Assembly (NCBI GenBank): GCA_905178155.1
Contig: CAJINV010000010.1
Span: forward strand, 1,087,486-1,151,485
Length of the DNA: 64,000 nucleotides
Reading direction: 5' to 3'
DNA from: Amoebophrya sp. A120
Taxonomy: Eukaryota; Sar; Dinophyceae; Syndiniales; Amoebophryaceae
The notes under the pieces are model-generated. The model saw only the letters and a program-made list of their open reading frames with translations. It made no database searches and had not been told where the DNA came from. Below are positions 33,161 through 43,799 of this stretch, piece after piece. Positions within the stretch are counted from its first letter, which is position 1. Each line of letters begins with the position of its first letter. The position numbers and the translations under genes are program-made.

Positions 33161-36156
33161 GGTGAGAATTTGTTTTTACAATTTATTCTGTCATGCATTG
33201 TCAATGATTGAACTCAACTTGAAGTGATCGGTCGGACATTTTTGCTGCACTGCTGGTTCTTGCGACTCTGTTATTCAAGAGGTTCAACACCACTTTCGCG
33301 CAATCGAAAACGATGGTCATGAGGATGACGTGACGCAATTTTGAATCGACATGCAAATAAAAATCTTCACCAGCTGCAGCTGTATCACAAGGAGCTTTGA
33401 CGAAAAATAACTTTGTTCGTCGGGTCTCGGGCGGGCCGCACCCGAAGACGAAGAGGAGAAAAAAAGTTTGGATTTTGGTACCTTGTATTTCGACGTTTTC
33501 ATCGATTTATTGTACTAGTAGAATTTGTAGATCTTTACATTTTAATCGCTACAGATTTTACGACCAATCAGGAATGGATGTTGAAATTACAGACTATGGA
33601 TACAAAAATACGCCCGCATCGATAGTACTTACAAAAATTCGTCTATATGTCGACATCAATAGATGTAAGTTGAATAGTATTCTGAAAAGATTCTACAAGC
33701 TAGTTGTGAATGAATAATGTTCGTACAGAAACTAACAGGATCAGGAATAACGACATCAAAGCGACTTTTTGTAGTAAGCACAGCCAGCAGGAGAAGCAGG
33801 TAGATTTTCCAGAACGGGCTGCATTACTACTGGGGGGTTTCTCATTTCCGACTCCTTATTTTTGACTGCTGGAGCTGCAGTAATGATATGGTCTTTATTT
33901 TGGTGTCAAGAAAATGAGGACTATATTCTATCTCGACGTCACTCCTCGCAAAAGTCGAAGGCTACAGGGCAACTTCTTGCTCCTGTGAGTACTTTTGCTT
34001 AGTAGAGCCCCACCTGCTTGACAACTTTTTTTCATCTTCACGCGTATGAATTCTGTCAAGACAAATGCACGAGATCACAATTTTTTGTTAACAAAGCTTA
34101 TCACTGAATTTGATGGTTTCTAAAAAGATTTCCTACCGCTCAATAATGTGACTGAGTATATTGATTTGGTTATGGTTTAGACAAGGAAAATTCCAGAAGT
34201 ACATCAAAAATCGAGCACCCCCCTCCCACGGGGTGGCGGCGGGGCGAGATGATTTGTCTGCGTTGCGGCTAGTAGCGGCCCGCCCCATTTCTGCAAGCCT
34301 ATCGGCCCGGACCAGCCGCGACTCCTTCTCGAGTAGAAAGGGCAAGCGCGCATCTGCCGCGCAAGTGTTTCGCCTTTGGCGCAACTGGCTCGGGGGCTCG
34401 TTTACAAACAAGGCCGGCCAAAACTCTACAAAGGCGACAGGCGGAACCCAGGGGCCCCCCTCCAGGGGGGTGCCTGAGGGGGGTACTTTTTTTGATTCCG
34501 AAATCGGCCATTTTAGGTCGGGGGAAGGAACGCCAAGGGGGGTGCTTTTTGGGGGTGCTTTTTCTTGGGCAAAAGGGGGGCCCTTGGATTGGCCCCGCGG
34601 CGCGACTTTCCAGGAGACGGCCATTGCTCATTGGATCCGGAAAGACCTGGCCGCAGAATTCTTGAAGTATTGTCGTGGTGTTGCTCTGGGTGGTGACGGA
34701 AGACGAACGCCGAAGCCGGAGGCGTTTCCGGTTGTGTGGGACCCACTGAAGAAAGCCGCCACCTAGATGAAGCCTACCCGAGCCAACCGCCTGTCCCGTC
34801 ACCCCACCCACGGGAGGGGGGTGCTCGATTTTTGATGTACTTCTGGAATTTTCCTTGTCTAAATGGTTTCTAGTATTTAGCTTTCGTTATTTCGGAGTTC
34901 TATTCGCAGCAGCATGGAGCAGCTCCTGCAATGAGACGATGAAAGAGTCCGCAGCTGGATGATGGCAAGCGGTTGCGCGATTCTGTTTCAACTGAAAATC
35001 GGTGAAATTGATTGTAGAAGCTGCGGCCTATGGAAAAAAACATCAGGAAATTCTTGCGATATATAAAACAAGGCGAAAATAAGAGCATGAATGTTCGTAG
35101 TTCGAAGGATCATGATAGAATGAACCACAAGATTATCGATGATCCTGCAAGGAGCTTGATTTGAATGCAATCGGTCCGAGGGTCGATGGAGTGGATTCGG
35201 TTTCGGAAGGTAGAATAAAATGGCATCTCTCTGTACTTAGCGCGAGCGATCCGCGGTGGAGGAGGGAAATAAAAAAGCCTCAACGTGATTAAGATCTTCT
35301 TCAAATAATAGCAAAGGATGATACGATACACGGAAGGAAACGAAATCAAGATCCGAGCGAAAATATAGTATCGCAGTTTTTTTTTGTGGAAATCGTTGCC
35401 TCTATTGTCGGTCGAAGTCGATGTCGAAGGAAGGATCCGCGTTTTTGTCTGGACACAGCAAGCCTATCTACTAACATCGCTGCCTGGTTGATGTTGTGAC
35501 GAGTTTGAAGTTTATATTCCTTCGGAAGCATCATGCCTGCGTGTCAACTTTGCATTCCCTCCCAGGTCCCAAAACTTGAAAAAACTTGAAGTTTAAACTC
35601 GAATAGCAACTTCAGTGGTCTTCATCACAGGCTTTAATCTACTTAAAGTATTTCGTCATCGTCTAGATCAACATCAAAATCAACAAGCTGCAATAGGACC
35701 TAGAAGTAGGGCGCGCCTGTCCTGCTGCTCGCTCGTTAGCTTCTCGACCTATCGCAACCAATACGAAATACGTTCAGCCTGCTCAGAATAGTTTCTCGTG
35801 TTGGAGAAGGAACGAACACGAAGTAGCACGCAGCAGTCACAGTCTGATACCAAAAAGCAGCACACTGTTGTAGTCAACAACATTACATCAACATCTTCAT
35901 CGCTTTTAAGACTCAATCTTTATCTTCTTCAGCTAAATTTTCTCTCCGAACAAACCGCGACCTGTGGAAATTTAAAGCATCCTCTTCGAGTCTGCGACTT
36001 AAAGAGAAAACGTTTATTCATCATTAATAGTACCCTATTATTTTCTACTTCTATTTGATACAACTAGAACTTTTCAAAAAGAACTTTACACCAGCGAGCG
36101 CTTTTATTCATAAAGCTAAAAACAAGAACCACTACAAAAGAAGAAGTTGCAAAAAG
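33161..36156. other. Intergenic spacer with a MITE-like element
   Basis: Mostly AT-rich, with the element at 34176-34863 in the middle. Short frames on either side have no recognisable motifs. Confidence 0.55.
34176..34863. mobile_element. MITE-like DNA element with about 52-bp perfect TIRs
   Basis: The left end (TTTAGACAAGGAAAATTCCA onward, 34176-34227) is the exact reverse complement of the right end (34812-34863). Short copies of ATGGTT border it (34172-34177 and 34863-34868, overlapping the tips). The interior is GC-rich with runs of GGGGGTGC and CCCCCC, and no transposase. Unlike the introners it lies between genes, is longer, and has no TAT...ATA tips. Confidence 0.85.
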
Positions 36157-38190
36157 ATGGTGTGCATGAACATGCCCTCGTTCGTGTCGTCGACGTTGGC
36201 CGCGGCCGTGTTTCTAGTAGCGGTTAAGAACGGCGCAATCTCTGGGTGCCAAGCGTTGGAACTCCAGCTTGGTATGAATGCTAATATGCGGCGTGGTACT
36301 TCTCGGAGTGGTCGGCATCAACGTGCTGTTCGGGTGCCTCCCAATCCGGATAATTATAGGCAGGCTCCGGCTCTTGCAACCAGCCACCTAGAGGACTTCT
36401 TCGCCCCTATCTCGCTCGAGCTGGAAGTTGCAGGTGGACCACGAGGAGGGGCACAGGAACAAGCCGCGTTTACTAGCGCCGGCGCTGGAGGCAGCAGTAG
36501 TAGCACAAGAACTCCTGCACCTGCTACAGCCGTGACGCCTTCGCAGGATCAACATGTTGAGCCGCCGGCCCTCGACGCTATTCGCCGGCAAGAGGACCCT
36601 CTTGAACCTGTTGGCGCTCGGCTACCTTATTCTGCAGATTTTGCAAACCTCCTCGCCCTATGCAGTGCAGATATGTCTGGGTCTGGAATTATGTTCGAAC
36701 CTGTAACGCTGGTCTTACATCTATTCCTTCCCTGTGAACAATAAATCTGTATATATTGCATGACCAACAAAACTTTCGTGCAGCAATGAGGATGCGACTT
36801 TTAATAAAGTCGCAGCACTCATTGCGTATGATGAGAAAGCGTTCTGGAATAAGTAGTAAAGTTGCCACGCTTGTTTGCTCCTGCGTTCGGAAGTGTGTGG
36901 TCCACACTTTAGCATCTTCACAAGCTTCCAGACCCAGACATATTCGCTTTTGATACGGCGAGGCCCCGCTGATTTCGTCGCAGCACCCGGATCACGAGGT
37001 TTTTGCACTTGATTCTGTTAGTGAGCGCCTAGGGGCGGCCGCCGGGGGGTCTTTGTTGGACCGAGTAGGTCAGGCAAGTGTAGCCGCGGTCGGGCGTGGC
37101 TGGCAGAGGCTTGCCTTTGGGGACCAGATTGAGCGATCGAAACTGATTGACACCTTTGCCAAGAACTTTCTGCGGAGCCTGCTTGCGTACCTTCCCGGAA
37201 CGAGCGAGGGGAGCAAAGGGTTTGGGCGTTATGCCAAGAACTGGCATATGGAAACACCCCCGCTGCGGGTCGCGCCCCATTTGTCGCCGAAAGAGGTGTT
37301 GCTCCGGGTTCCGCTTGGGACCATTATCCAATGCAAATAGGTCTGGGTCTGGAAAATTGCGACATTTCTCATGCTCGTCTGGCACGAGCACGACTCTGAG
37401 TCTGAGCGCAACACAAGGAGCTGCTCCTGTCTGCCATGCAAAAACGCAGTTTCTCATGCTAAACACACAACACAGAGCCAGGAAAAAAACTGTCAGGCGT
37501 GGTTATTTTTCACTGACATGCACCACAAGTTTGTTCCAGACCCAGGCATATTTGCAGAGGATCATAGGCACGTCTACGTACTACGCAGCCGAGCCAACGG
37601 TAGCTTCGGCACCAACCCGAGCCGGGTTTCCGCCGAAATCGAAAGACGAGTTATTGTCGGAGATCGGAAGCCCAGGATTTTTCAAACGACCGGAATTAGA
37701 AGTTTCTGAAGCGGAAGGCGGGGCGCTGGCAACCTCCGTTAAGTTTCGCCTGGAGAGTCGCCGAGAAGTCAGTTACTACCGTGCGGCGTGGCCGGGGGAC
37801 ACCGAAAGTGCTGGGGCCGTACACCTTCTTGACGACGTTGGGCGGGAGGCCAGGCTTAATGTTGGAATCGTTGAGGTTTCGAAGCCGATGTTTGTCGCTG
37901 AGTTTGAATTCGCGCTCGGCAAAGAGGCAAAAGCAGAACTTGTGAGGGCTGACGTCCTCCTGCGGCACGCGCCTGCCGAGCCCTATAACCGCAACAAAAC
38001 CCTCGCCAGGGGCTCCTGTGCGGGTACGCAAATGTGGGGCTCGCGGGTGGTCATCGCTCCTGAGCCGGTCGTCAGGAGGACCCGGTCATCCTCACGAGAA
38101 CCTACAGGACGGCCAGGTTGGCCCGACCGGCAGGACAACCGGTTCTGTACGCCCGTGATGCGTGGGGTGGACGAGGACCATGGGCTGTGA
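36157..38190 (+). CDS. Secreted protein of unknown function
   Basis: Three exons (36157-36658, 36961-37324, 37572-38190 with TGA) total 1,485 nt, 494 residues. The N-terminus (MVCMNMPSFVSSTLAAAVFL, then VAVKNGAISGCQA) is a likely signal peptide. Next comes a basic and Ser/Thr/Pro-rich stretch (about 45-150), then a more folded-looking region (about 170-430) with alternating charged and hydrophobic residues (SKPMFVAEFEFALGKEAKAE). The tail is Arg-rich. No family recognised. Both introners have decayed target repeats, but the frame is continuous and the total is a multiple of three. Confidence 0.65.
36659..36955. mobile_element. Introner, family A
   Basis: 297 bp. Decayed repeats CGCCC and CGGCG (3 of 5). 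Confidence 0.83.
37325..37566. mobile_element. Introner, family A
   Basis: 242 bp. Target repeats no longer match clearly; TIRs are intact in GTCTGGGTCTGG and CCAGACCCAGGC. Confidence 0.82.
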
Positions 38191-38274
38191 TATCCCGCAT
38201 AAATAAAGCGTCCCCGCCCCCGAGCTGTCATGCAGCTAATTTATTTGCAATTTTTACAGGGCCTCTTACCGAGG

Positions 38275-39600
38275 AAGCGCTCGGTCTTTGTATGTTGAGG
38301 TCGCCGATAAAGTGCTTCCTCGCCCGCCCCCCGGGGAGGGGATCGTCCTTGACCTATGGCGCTGGGTGCGGGTGTCCACTACATGATGACTCGGCTTACA
38401 ATTTGTAAGTACTAAAAATGCGCACGATCCCCAATGGAGGCTCAGTTATTTATAATATATTTTCCAGTCGTGTATTGGGGTTTGTAGTGCTGCAAACAGG
38501 ATATTAGAAAGGACGCGGCTTCCTTGCTGACCTGCACTACTATACAGCGAGAAACTTATCATGCGCGTTGACGCCCAAGACAAAGCTTTTGGATTTGTGT
38601 TGCAGAGATCCACCCAAGGTGGTGCTGGGATGTTTTTCCTCAGGACATGTCGGTATCGGACCGTATCGCAAGGTTTACAGCTCCGACCGGACCTACCGCC
38701 GGCACAGCGGGGAGCGCATCGCCGAGTGAACAGAGCGAGCGCAGCTATCGTATCCAAAATTGCTCCTTTGAGGAAAAGGGATCGGTCTGGGGGCGCAGGG
38801 TGGACGGGACGTCGTCGAGCATGATTACTGGTCCGCCGCATCATGGTTTGTGGACTCAGGAAGGCCATGATCTGAGGACCCGGAGGTGATTCGAACACCG
38901 GCATATTATTATGAACAAGCACGAGCTCGAGCCCGTATCCTGAGGAAAAACGTCCCCACGCCAGAGTTGTCATCCAAAAAAATCTGCAAGCCTAAAAACG
39001 TTTCATCTCATCATGGGCAGCCCCATGAGCAGCCTCTTCTAATGCCATCTGGGAGTTTGTCATGCTCTACTAATGAGCAGGATAAGGACCTCCACAGATG
39101 TGGCTTCACTAGCCGAAGACCACTACACTAAAGTAGCCAAGAACATGGCGCTCGCCCTTGTCGATTTGTGTTGCAAGCAGGTCCCGATGTTGACTCTGGC
39201 GTGGAGACGCTTTTGCACAGGATAGCAAGAAGATCGGAGGTTCGACGGATCAACTGCCGGTCGCTTGTTTTGAGCCGCGCAGAAGTTTTTCATCAGTAAT
39301 ATCCGGCACGGAGTCGAGGTGCCGACTATTTATTTCTCGAAACTACATCGATAAAAAAACCGTTCTGCCTGGTGCTCTAGAAGTACTATGAAGTACCTGC
39401 TACGTACTCACTCGTATGTAGAAGTAAAAACTAAAACCGGCAAGTGGTGGACCTAGAAGTGCTGTTAGTGTAGTAGATATGGCGATAATTGCGGGGATCA
39501 TCGTCCTTCCAAAACATCCAGAATTACTTTCTTATCTTGTTTTTAGCGAAGGTTCGAAGGGCCCTGTACCGATGATTTACTCGCAAACAGAAGTGCCGCG
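38275..39600 (+). pseudogene. Decayed copy of the 43.15-44.48 kb segment
   Basis: Collinear similarity in four blocks: 38275-38395 with 43152-43260, 38755-38930 with 43655-43800, a family C introner relic in each, and 39300-39570 with 44215-44470. Both copies keep NCSFEE and LWT-like fragments, but in different surroundings. Confidence 0.55.
38936..39224. mobile_element. Introner relic, family C, in non-coding DNA
   Basis: 289 bp. TATCCTGAGGAAAAACGTCC at the left, GACGCTTTTGCACAGGATA at the right. Flanks GCCCG and GCAAG match at 3 of 5. Probably an intron of a now dead gene. Confidence 0.75.
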
Positions 39601-40933
39601 GGTTTAAATAGAACGCAGAAACCCGGAGCATAATTTCGTACTTCTACATAGATCTTTATTGACTGCTTTTGTTTGTCTACAGGTCGACAGGGGTCGAAGT
39701 CGAATAATTTGAACATACTTGCTACACGCTTTTTATTTTACTAGAAGCTGACGCAAATTTTGTGTATGTTCGAACCTTTCGTGTGTTTAGTTTAGCATCG
39801 GTCCGTGCGTAGCAATGCAAGCTAGCAAGCATCTGTGCATCTGAACGCCATAGATCTTTATTGATTTTTTTACGGTTTTATTTCTACAAAAAAACTAGAA
39901 AAGCATGTGTATGATGCCCCCACACCTTACTAGTACTAATAAAGTACTTTCCCTTGTTGAAATGTGTAAGATTGATGAGATGAGCTTGATGATGAGTATT
40001 CCTCAGAAATAAAAGGCGTATGAGTTGTTGAACATCAAGTGGTCCTCTCGGAAATAGAAATAGTGCCTGAGAACTCAACCTGTGGTAAAAAGCCGCATAA
40101 AAAGAACTCAAAAACTTTCCCAAAGCGTCGAGTCAGGGAGGAACGGAGGAAGAAGAACCTCAGCTGGTATTTTTAAACAAAGCAGAGCTCCACCTCATGC
40201 CCGGAGCGTCTCGCTAAGGTCTTCGCTTACGTGGCACACGTGCCGCCAGATGACTCCAGCACCGACGAAGAGCTGTGACCCCCCCACGGGGGCTCCCGCC
40301 CAAGGGCAGCGCGGAAGTTTTTGTATGGCGACGCACCTGGAAGGCACGCATCAGCATCTGCTAGAGGGCACGATGCGTGATGTGTAGCGCAGTCAGCTCG
40401 CAGCTGAAGCTGCTTCACATCTAAAGACCGTGGCGTAATCGATCGAAATAATGACGCTTGTAGCGTGAACCGCATTGATGCAGCCATCTAGGACAAGGAA
40501 TAGAGATTGCCGGAGCGCACACAGACGCCCGCCCCCCTAGGGGAAGCATAGGCCCCTCCTGGCTTCGATGTTCACTTTTTGAGATGATGACCGATCCCAA
40601 GGTCTCGTAAGACCAGACAAGTTCACAGAGAGTCGCTACACCCTCTTGCCCGTCCGTACAAATCGTTTGAGTGGATCGCTTTCCCGGTGTCACGATCAAA
40701 AATCGAGCGTCACGCACCCCAGACGGGGCAGAGTGAATCGCGTATGCATGTGCGCAGTGATGTGCAGTGATATGGACGAAGAAGATCAAGATCAGGTGGA
40801 CGGAGATCAACTATGAATCCTTGACAGAACCGCAGGGAACATCAAAGATGGACAAAAGCACGATGAATAGTCTAAAACTAAAAAGACGTGTGCGATACCG
40901 CCCGAAATTGGAGTTTCGCTGGTGTTCCTCGCG

Positions 40934-40972
40934 AGGACAGTGACTTTGTCTCGTCGAAGATCGATTTGCAGA
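40934..40972 (+). repeat. 39-bp direct repeat, left copy
   Basis: Identical over 39 bp to 42219-42257. It begins AGGACAGTGACTTTG and ends GATTTGCAGA. The two copies bracket the NADAR gene. Confidence 0.85.
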
Positions 40973-41098
40973 GTCACATTTTCGAAATTATAGAGACACC
41001 AGCCAAGCGAGACAAACTTTCGGAACGCTTTCTGACGGATGCTTGGTGCGCATATTAGTTAACATCACACTCCGTGATGTTTGCATGGTCGACGGATC

Positions 41099-42043
41099 AT
41101 GTGGTCAGCCTCCAGTTGTACTTCTCTGTCGATCAAGCAAAAGGCACAGCTTCAGCAGGAGCGAGTTGGCCAGACCATGACCACCGGAGATCAGACCACG
41201 TCGTGTAGTTTAGCCCCAGTACGACAGCACGTTGGTGCGAACAAGGCCGGAGGGGAGGAGGAGGAAACTACATGCAACCGCACGACCAATGCACCAGGAC
41301 GAGGGTTTAATATTCAACAAGAACACCAGCCGGCATTATTTCAGTTGTCCGACTTCTACCTAGTACTGGAGCGAGATGATGAACAAGGAAACGACGGTAC
41401 AGTAGAGAATTATCAGCTTCAAAATCAAAGCCAGGACAATTCTATTAATTTTTGCCGTCGGAGCAGCTCCTCGTCCTGTAGGCCGTGGCCGTTATTAAAC
41501 GAGGCAAAGCTCGCGGAATTTTTTTTCGTGGACATTCTGAATAGGACAAAACCCTATCACCTGTTTTACGGCGGACCGTTCAGCAACTGGCACCGGCAGC
41601 AAGGCGTTTTCTACGTGGAGAAGCAGGCTTACAATTGCGGAGAGCAGTACCTGATGGCGGAGAAGGCGAAACTATTTCAAGATTTCGGCACGCGGAAGAA
41701 AATCCTGCAAGCGGCGCATCCAAAGGAGCAGAAACAGCTGGGGCGCAAGGTGAGGAATTTTGACGAGGCTGTGTGGACCAAGCACCGCCTGGGCATTTTG
41801 TTGGCAGGGTTGAGGCAAAAATTCTCCCCCGCACAGAACCCGGAGATGAGCAACTACTTGCTGCAGACCAAGAAGAAACTGTTGGTAGAAGCCAGCCCGG
41901 TGGACACGATCTGGGGCGTGGGACTGAGCGAGCACGACGACAGCGCGCTGGACAAAAACGCCTGGTTGGGAAAAAATCTGCTGGGCCTGGCATTGATGAT
42001 TGTACGCGAAGAACTTAATACAACAACTTTGACGCTACAGTAG
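41099..42043 (+). CDS. NADAR-family (YbiA-like) protein, intronless
   Basis: 314 residues from ATG at 41099. Residues about 155-306 match the NADAR fold (DUF1768): FYGGPFSNW, then VEKQAYNCGEQYLMAEKAKLF, KILQAAHPKEQKQLGRKV, WTKHRLGILLAGLRQKF, and near the end DTIWGVGL and GKNLLGLALMIVREEL. Known members act on NAD- or ADP-ribose-related N-glycosidic bonds, or remove damaged riboflavin intermediates; the substrate here is unknown. The first 130 residues are low complexity and poorly conserved, so a later start (Met at residue 27) is possible. No introners, unlike most neighbours. Flanked by identical 39-bp direct repeats at 40934-40972 and 42219-42257. Confidence 0.88.
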   Translation: MWSASSCTSLSIKQKAQLQQERVGQTMTTGDQTTSCSLAPVRQHVGANKAGGEEEETTCNRTTNAPGRGFNIQQEHQPALFQLSDFYLVLERDDEQGNDGTVENYQLQNQSQDNSINFCRRSSSSSCRPWPLLNEAKLAEFFFVDILNRTKPYHLFYGGPFSNWHRQQGVFYVEKQAYNCGEQYLMAEKAKLFQDFGTRKKILQAAHPKEQKQLGRKVRNFDEAVWTKHRLGILLAGLRQKFSPAQNPEMSNYLLQTKKKLLVEASPVDTIWGVGLSEHDDSALDKNAWLGKNLLGLALMIVREELNTTTLTLQ

Positions 42044-42857
42044 TATGTATTCGCGGATGAACATGAAGCAGAAGTTGGGCCGGAAAAATCAAGAACACAG
42101 GAGGTTCGTCGGTCAGGATGCGCATAAGTAATGTAGGTAGGCATGTTGCAGCACCTGCTCCGGCTGCTTTGTTGATAGATACCGACAAAAATCCGTTGTT
42201 CCACATTTGATACTCGCCAGGACAGTGACTTTGTCTCGTCGAAGATCGATTTGCAGACTATGATAAAATGCAAGCTGTCTTCTCGTTCTCGAAGTTCTAG
42301 CACGCTGACGATCTTCACATTCACGATGGCACGGTACTTCGCGTTGGCGTAACTGCTGGTGTCGTAAAGAAGCTTTGCTTTTTATTCTTTGAACAAGTTC
42401 TCTTTCTTTTCTTTGGCAAAGGCAGAAATACCACACTGCAATTATGAATTTCGCTGTGTGAGGACGAGGATGGCAACATGTGATGTTCTTGTTTATTGGG
42501 TGAGGACGCGGATGCCGTTTCATCTTGATGCGTGTTTATTTGGTATTAGGTAGCTTCTTGCTCAAAAAACAGGTCGAGAACAAGAAGACGGAAGATTGGT
42601 GACAGCGGTGACCGAATACGCCCCCGTATAATCATTTTTTTGCGACCGTAGTATAAATAGCTATCGTTTATTCTTGGTGCTAAAGCAGTCTTCATTTTGT
42701 TCGAACGAGCTCATCTATCTTAAGCTCAACAAAAAGAAGAGAAGACACCGAGACAAGTCGTGTTGTGGTCCTGCAACACCAACAGGGAGACTTGTTTTGT
42801 TCCAGAAGATCATTCTGAGATCTGAGTAAAATAAGCATCACGATTAGTACATGGAAA
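42044..42857. other. Intergenic spacer
   Basis: Holds the right 39-bp repeat; otherwise no gene, element or RNA is recognised. Confidence 0.5.
42219..42257 (+). repeat. 39-bp direct repeat, right copy
   Basis: The partner of 40934-40972, 176 bp after the NADAR stop codon. Confidence 0.85.
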
Positions 42858-43799
42858 ATGAGTGCTGGCAAGAGCTCCAACTCGGCCCAACATCCGGAAG
42901 ATGAAAGAAATGCCTCTATCCTGTGTAAAAACGTCCCCACCCCAGAGTTGTCATGCAAATCTGCATGCTCAAAAGAAAATGTTTGTTATGCGGGGGCTGT
43001 CGCGCTCTGTATTTTAGGCAGTTCGCGCTCTGTATGTTATCGTTCTGTATGTTGGGCTGTCGCGCTCGGCTAGCTGGCCGGGCTGTACTGATCAGGTGTG
43101 GTGGGTAGCTCCCGACTGGTTGGCACCTTTATTGGGGCGACTTGCTGTGGTAGCGCTCGGCTTTTGTATGTTGAGGTCGCCGAAAGTGCTTCCTTGCCCA
43201 CCCCCCGGGGAGGGGATCCTTGACCTGTGGCGCTGGGTGCGGGTGTCCACTACATGATGATGATGATGATGCGGAGACACATGAAAAGCCTTTTCTTGCG
43301 CGCTTTGGAATTTGTAATGCGCCAATCAGCATAATACACTAGATCTGTGATGCTGCTGAACTACCTCAAACAGCACTACACTGCGATTCCAAATTTGTCA
43401 TGCAAAACAGCCAAAACTCGCGGAGTTGTCTAGCGCATTCCCCATCTTGACTCTGGTATGGGGACGTTTTTGCTCAGGATAGCCTCTAGTACAACAACAT
43501 CAACTGTGCACCCGGGGGCAACAACTACAGCACAACATCAACAAGATCTCCTTCTCCAGTCTCAGCTCGACGCGAAGGACCGGCAGCTCCGAGCAGCGCA
43601 GGGTGTGAATGATTTTCTTCGTAACCAAGTGGCGCGTTTCTTTGCCCAGCACGAGGAGGCAAAATTGCTCCTTCGAGGAATGGGGAGCGGCTCGCACCGG
43701 AATGAATTTTTTGGAAGAGCGCACGCGTTTGTGGACGGAGGACGGCTATACTCTCCAGCACGGGTGGAGGCCAGTATGATGAACAAGCACGAGTCTTGA
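42858..43799 (+). CDS. Short paralogue of the 45.3-kb gene, probably a chimera
   Basis: Two exons (42858-42916, 43487-43799 with TGA), 123 residues. The start (MSAGKSSN), the Thr/His/Gln-rich stretch, KDRQLRAAQGV and FLRNQVARFFAQHEEAK match the N-terminal third of the gene at 45315. After EEAK the similarity stops and the DNA instead matches the decayed segment at 38755-38930, read in a different frame (AKLLLRGMGSG here, NCSFEE there). It may be a truncated, possibly non-functional copy fused to unrelated DNA. Function unknown. Confidence 0.55.
42917..43481. mobile_element. Introner, family C, with nested insertion
   Basis: 565 bp. Exact repeats GCCTC at 42912-42916 and 43482-43486. Absent from the paralogue at the same place (ATGCCCTCACG near 45372). 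Confidence 0.9.
42994..43268. mobile_element. Nested 275-bp repeat inside an introner
   Basis: Bounded by a 6-bp duplication ATGCGG (42988-42993 and 43269-43274). About 43152-43260 recurs at 38275-38395. It also shares GCGGGTGTCCAC with the insert at 47741. An ATG trinucleotide run lies at its right end, and CGCTCTGTAT subrepeats near the left. Confidence 0.65.

Larger units (their letters stand above)
38191..41098. other. Intergenic region with a decayed segmental duplicate and an introner relic
   Basis: 38275-39600 is similar, in the same order, to 43152-44480. It includes remnants of coding sequence (for example NCSFEE ... LWTQEGHDL in 38755-38880) that are now broken by stops. 39600-41098 holds no recognised gene; a 39-bp repeat copy lies at 40934-40972. 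Confidence 0.55.

Noticed and set aside
38890-38915. GATTCGAAC-like sequence suggesting a tRNA T-arm
   Set aside because: No acceptor or anticodon stem could be built around it.
40200-40850. GC-rich stretch with small hairpins that might be a structured RNA
   Set aside because: No similarity to rRNA, snRNA or spliced leader RNA that I can recognise.
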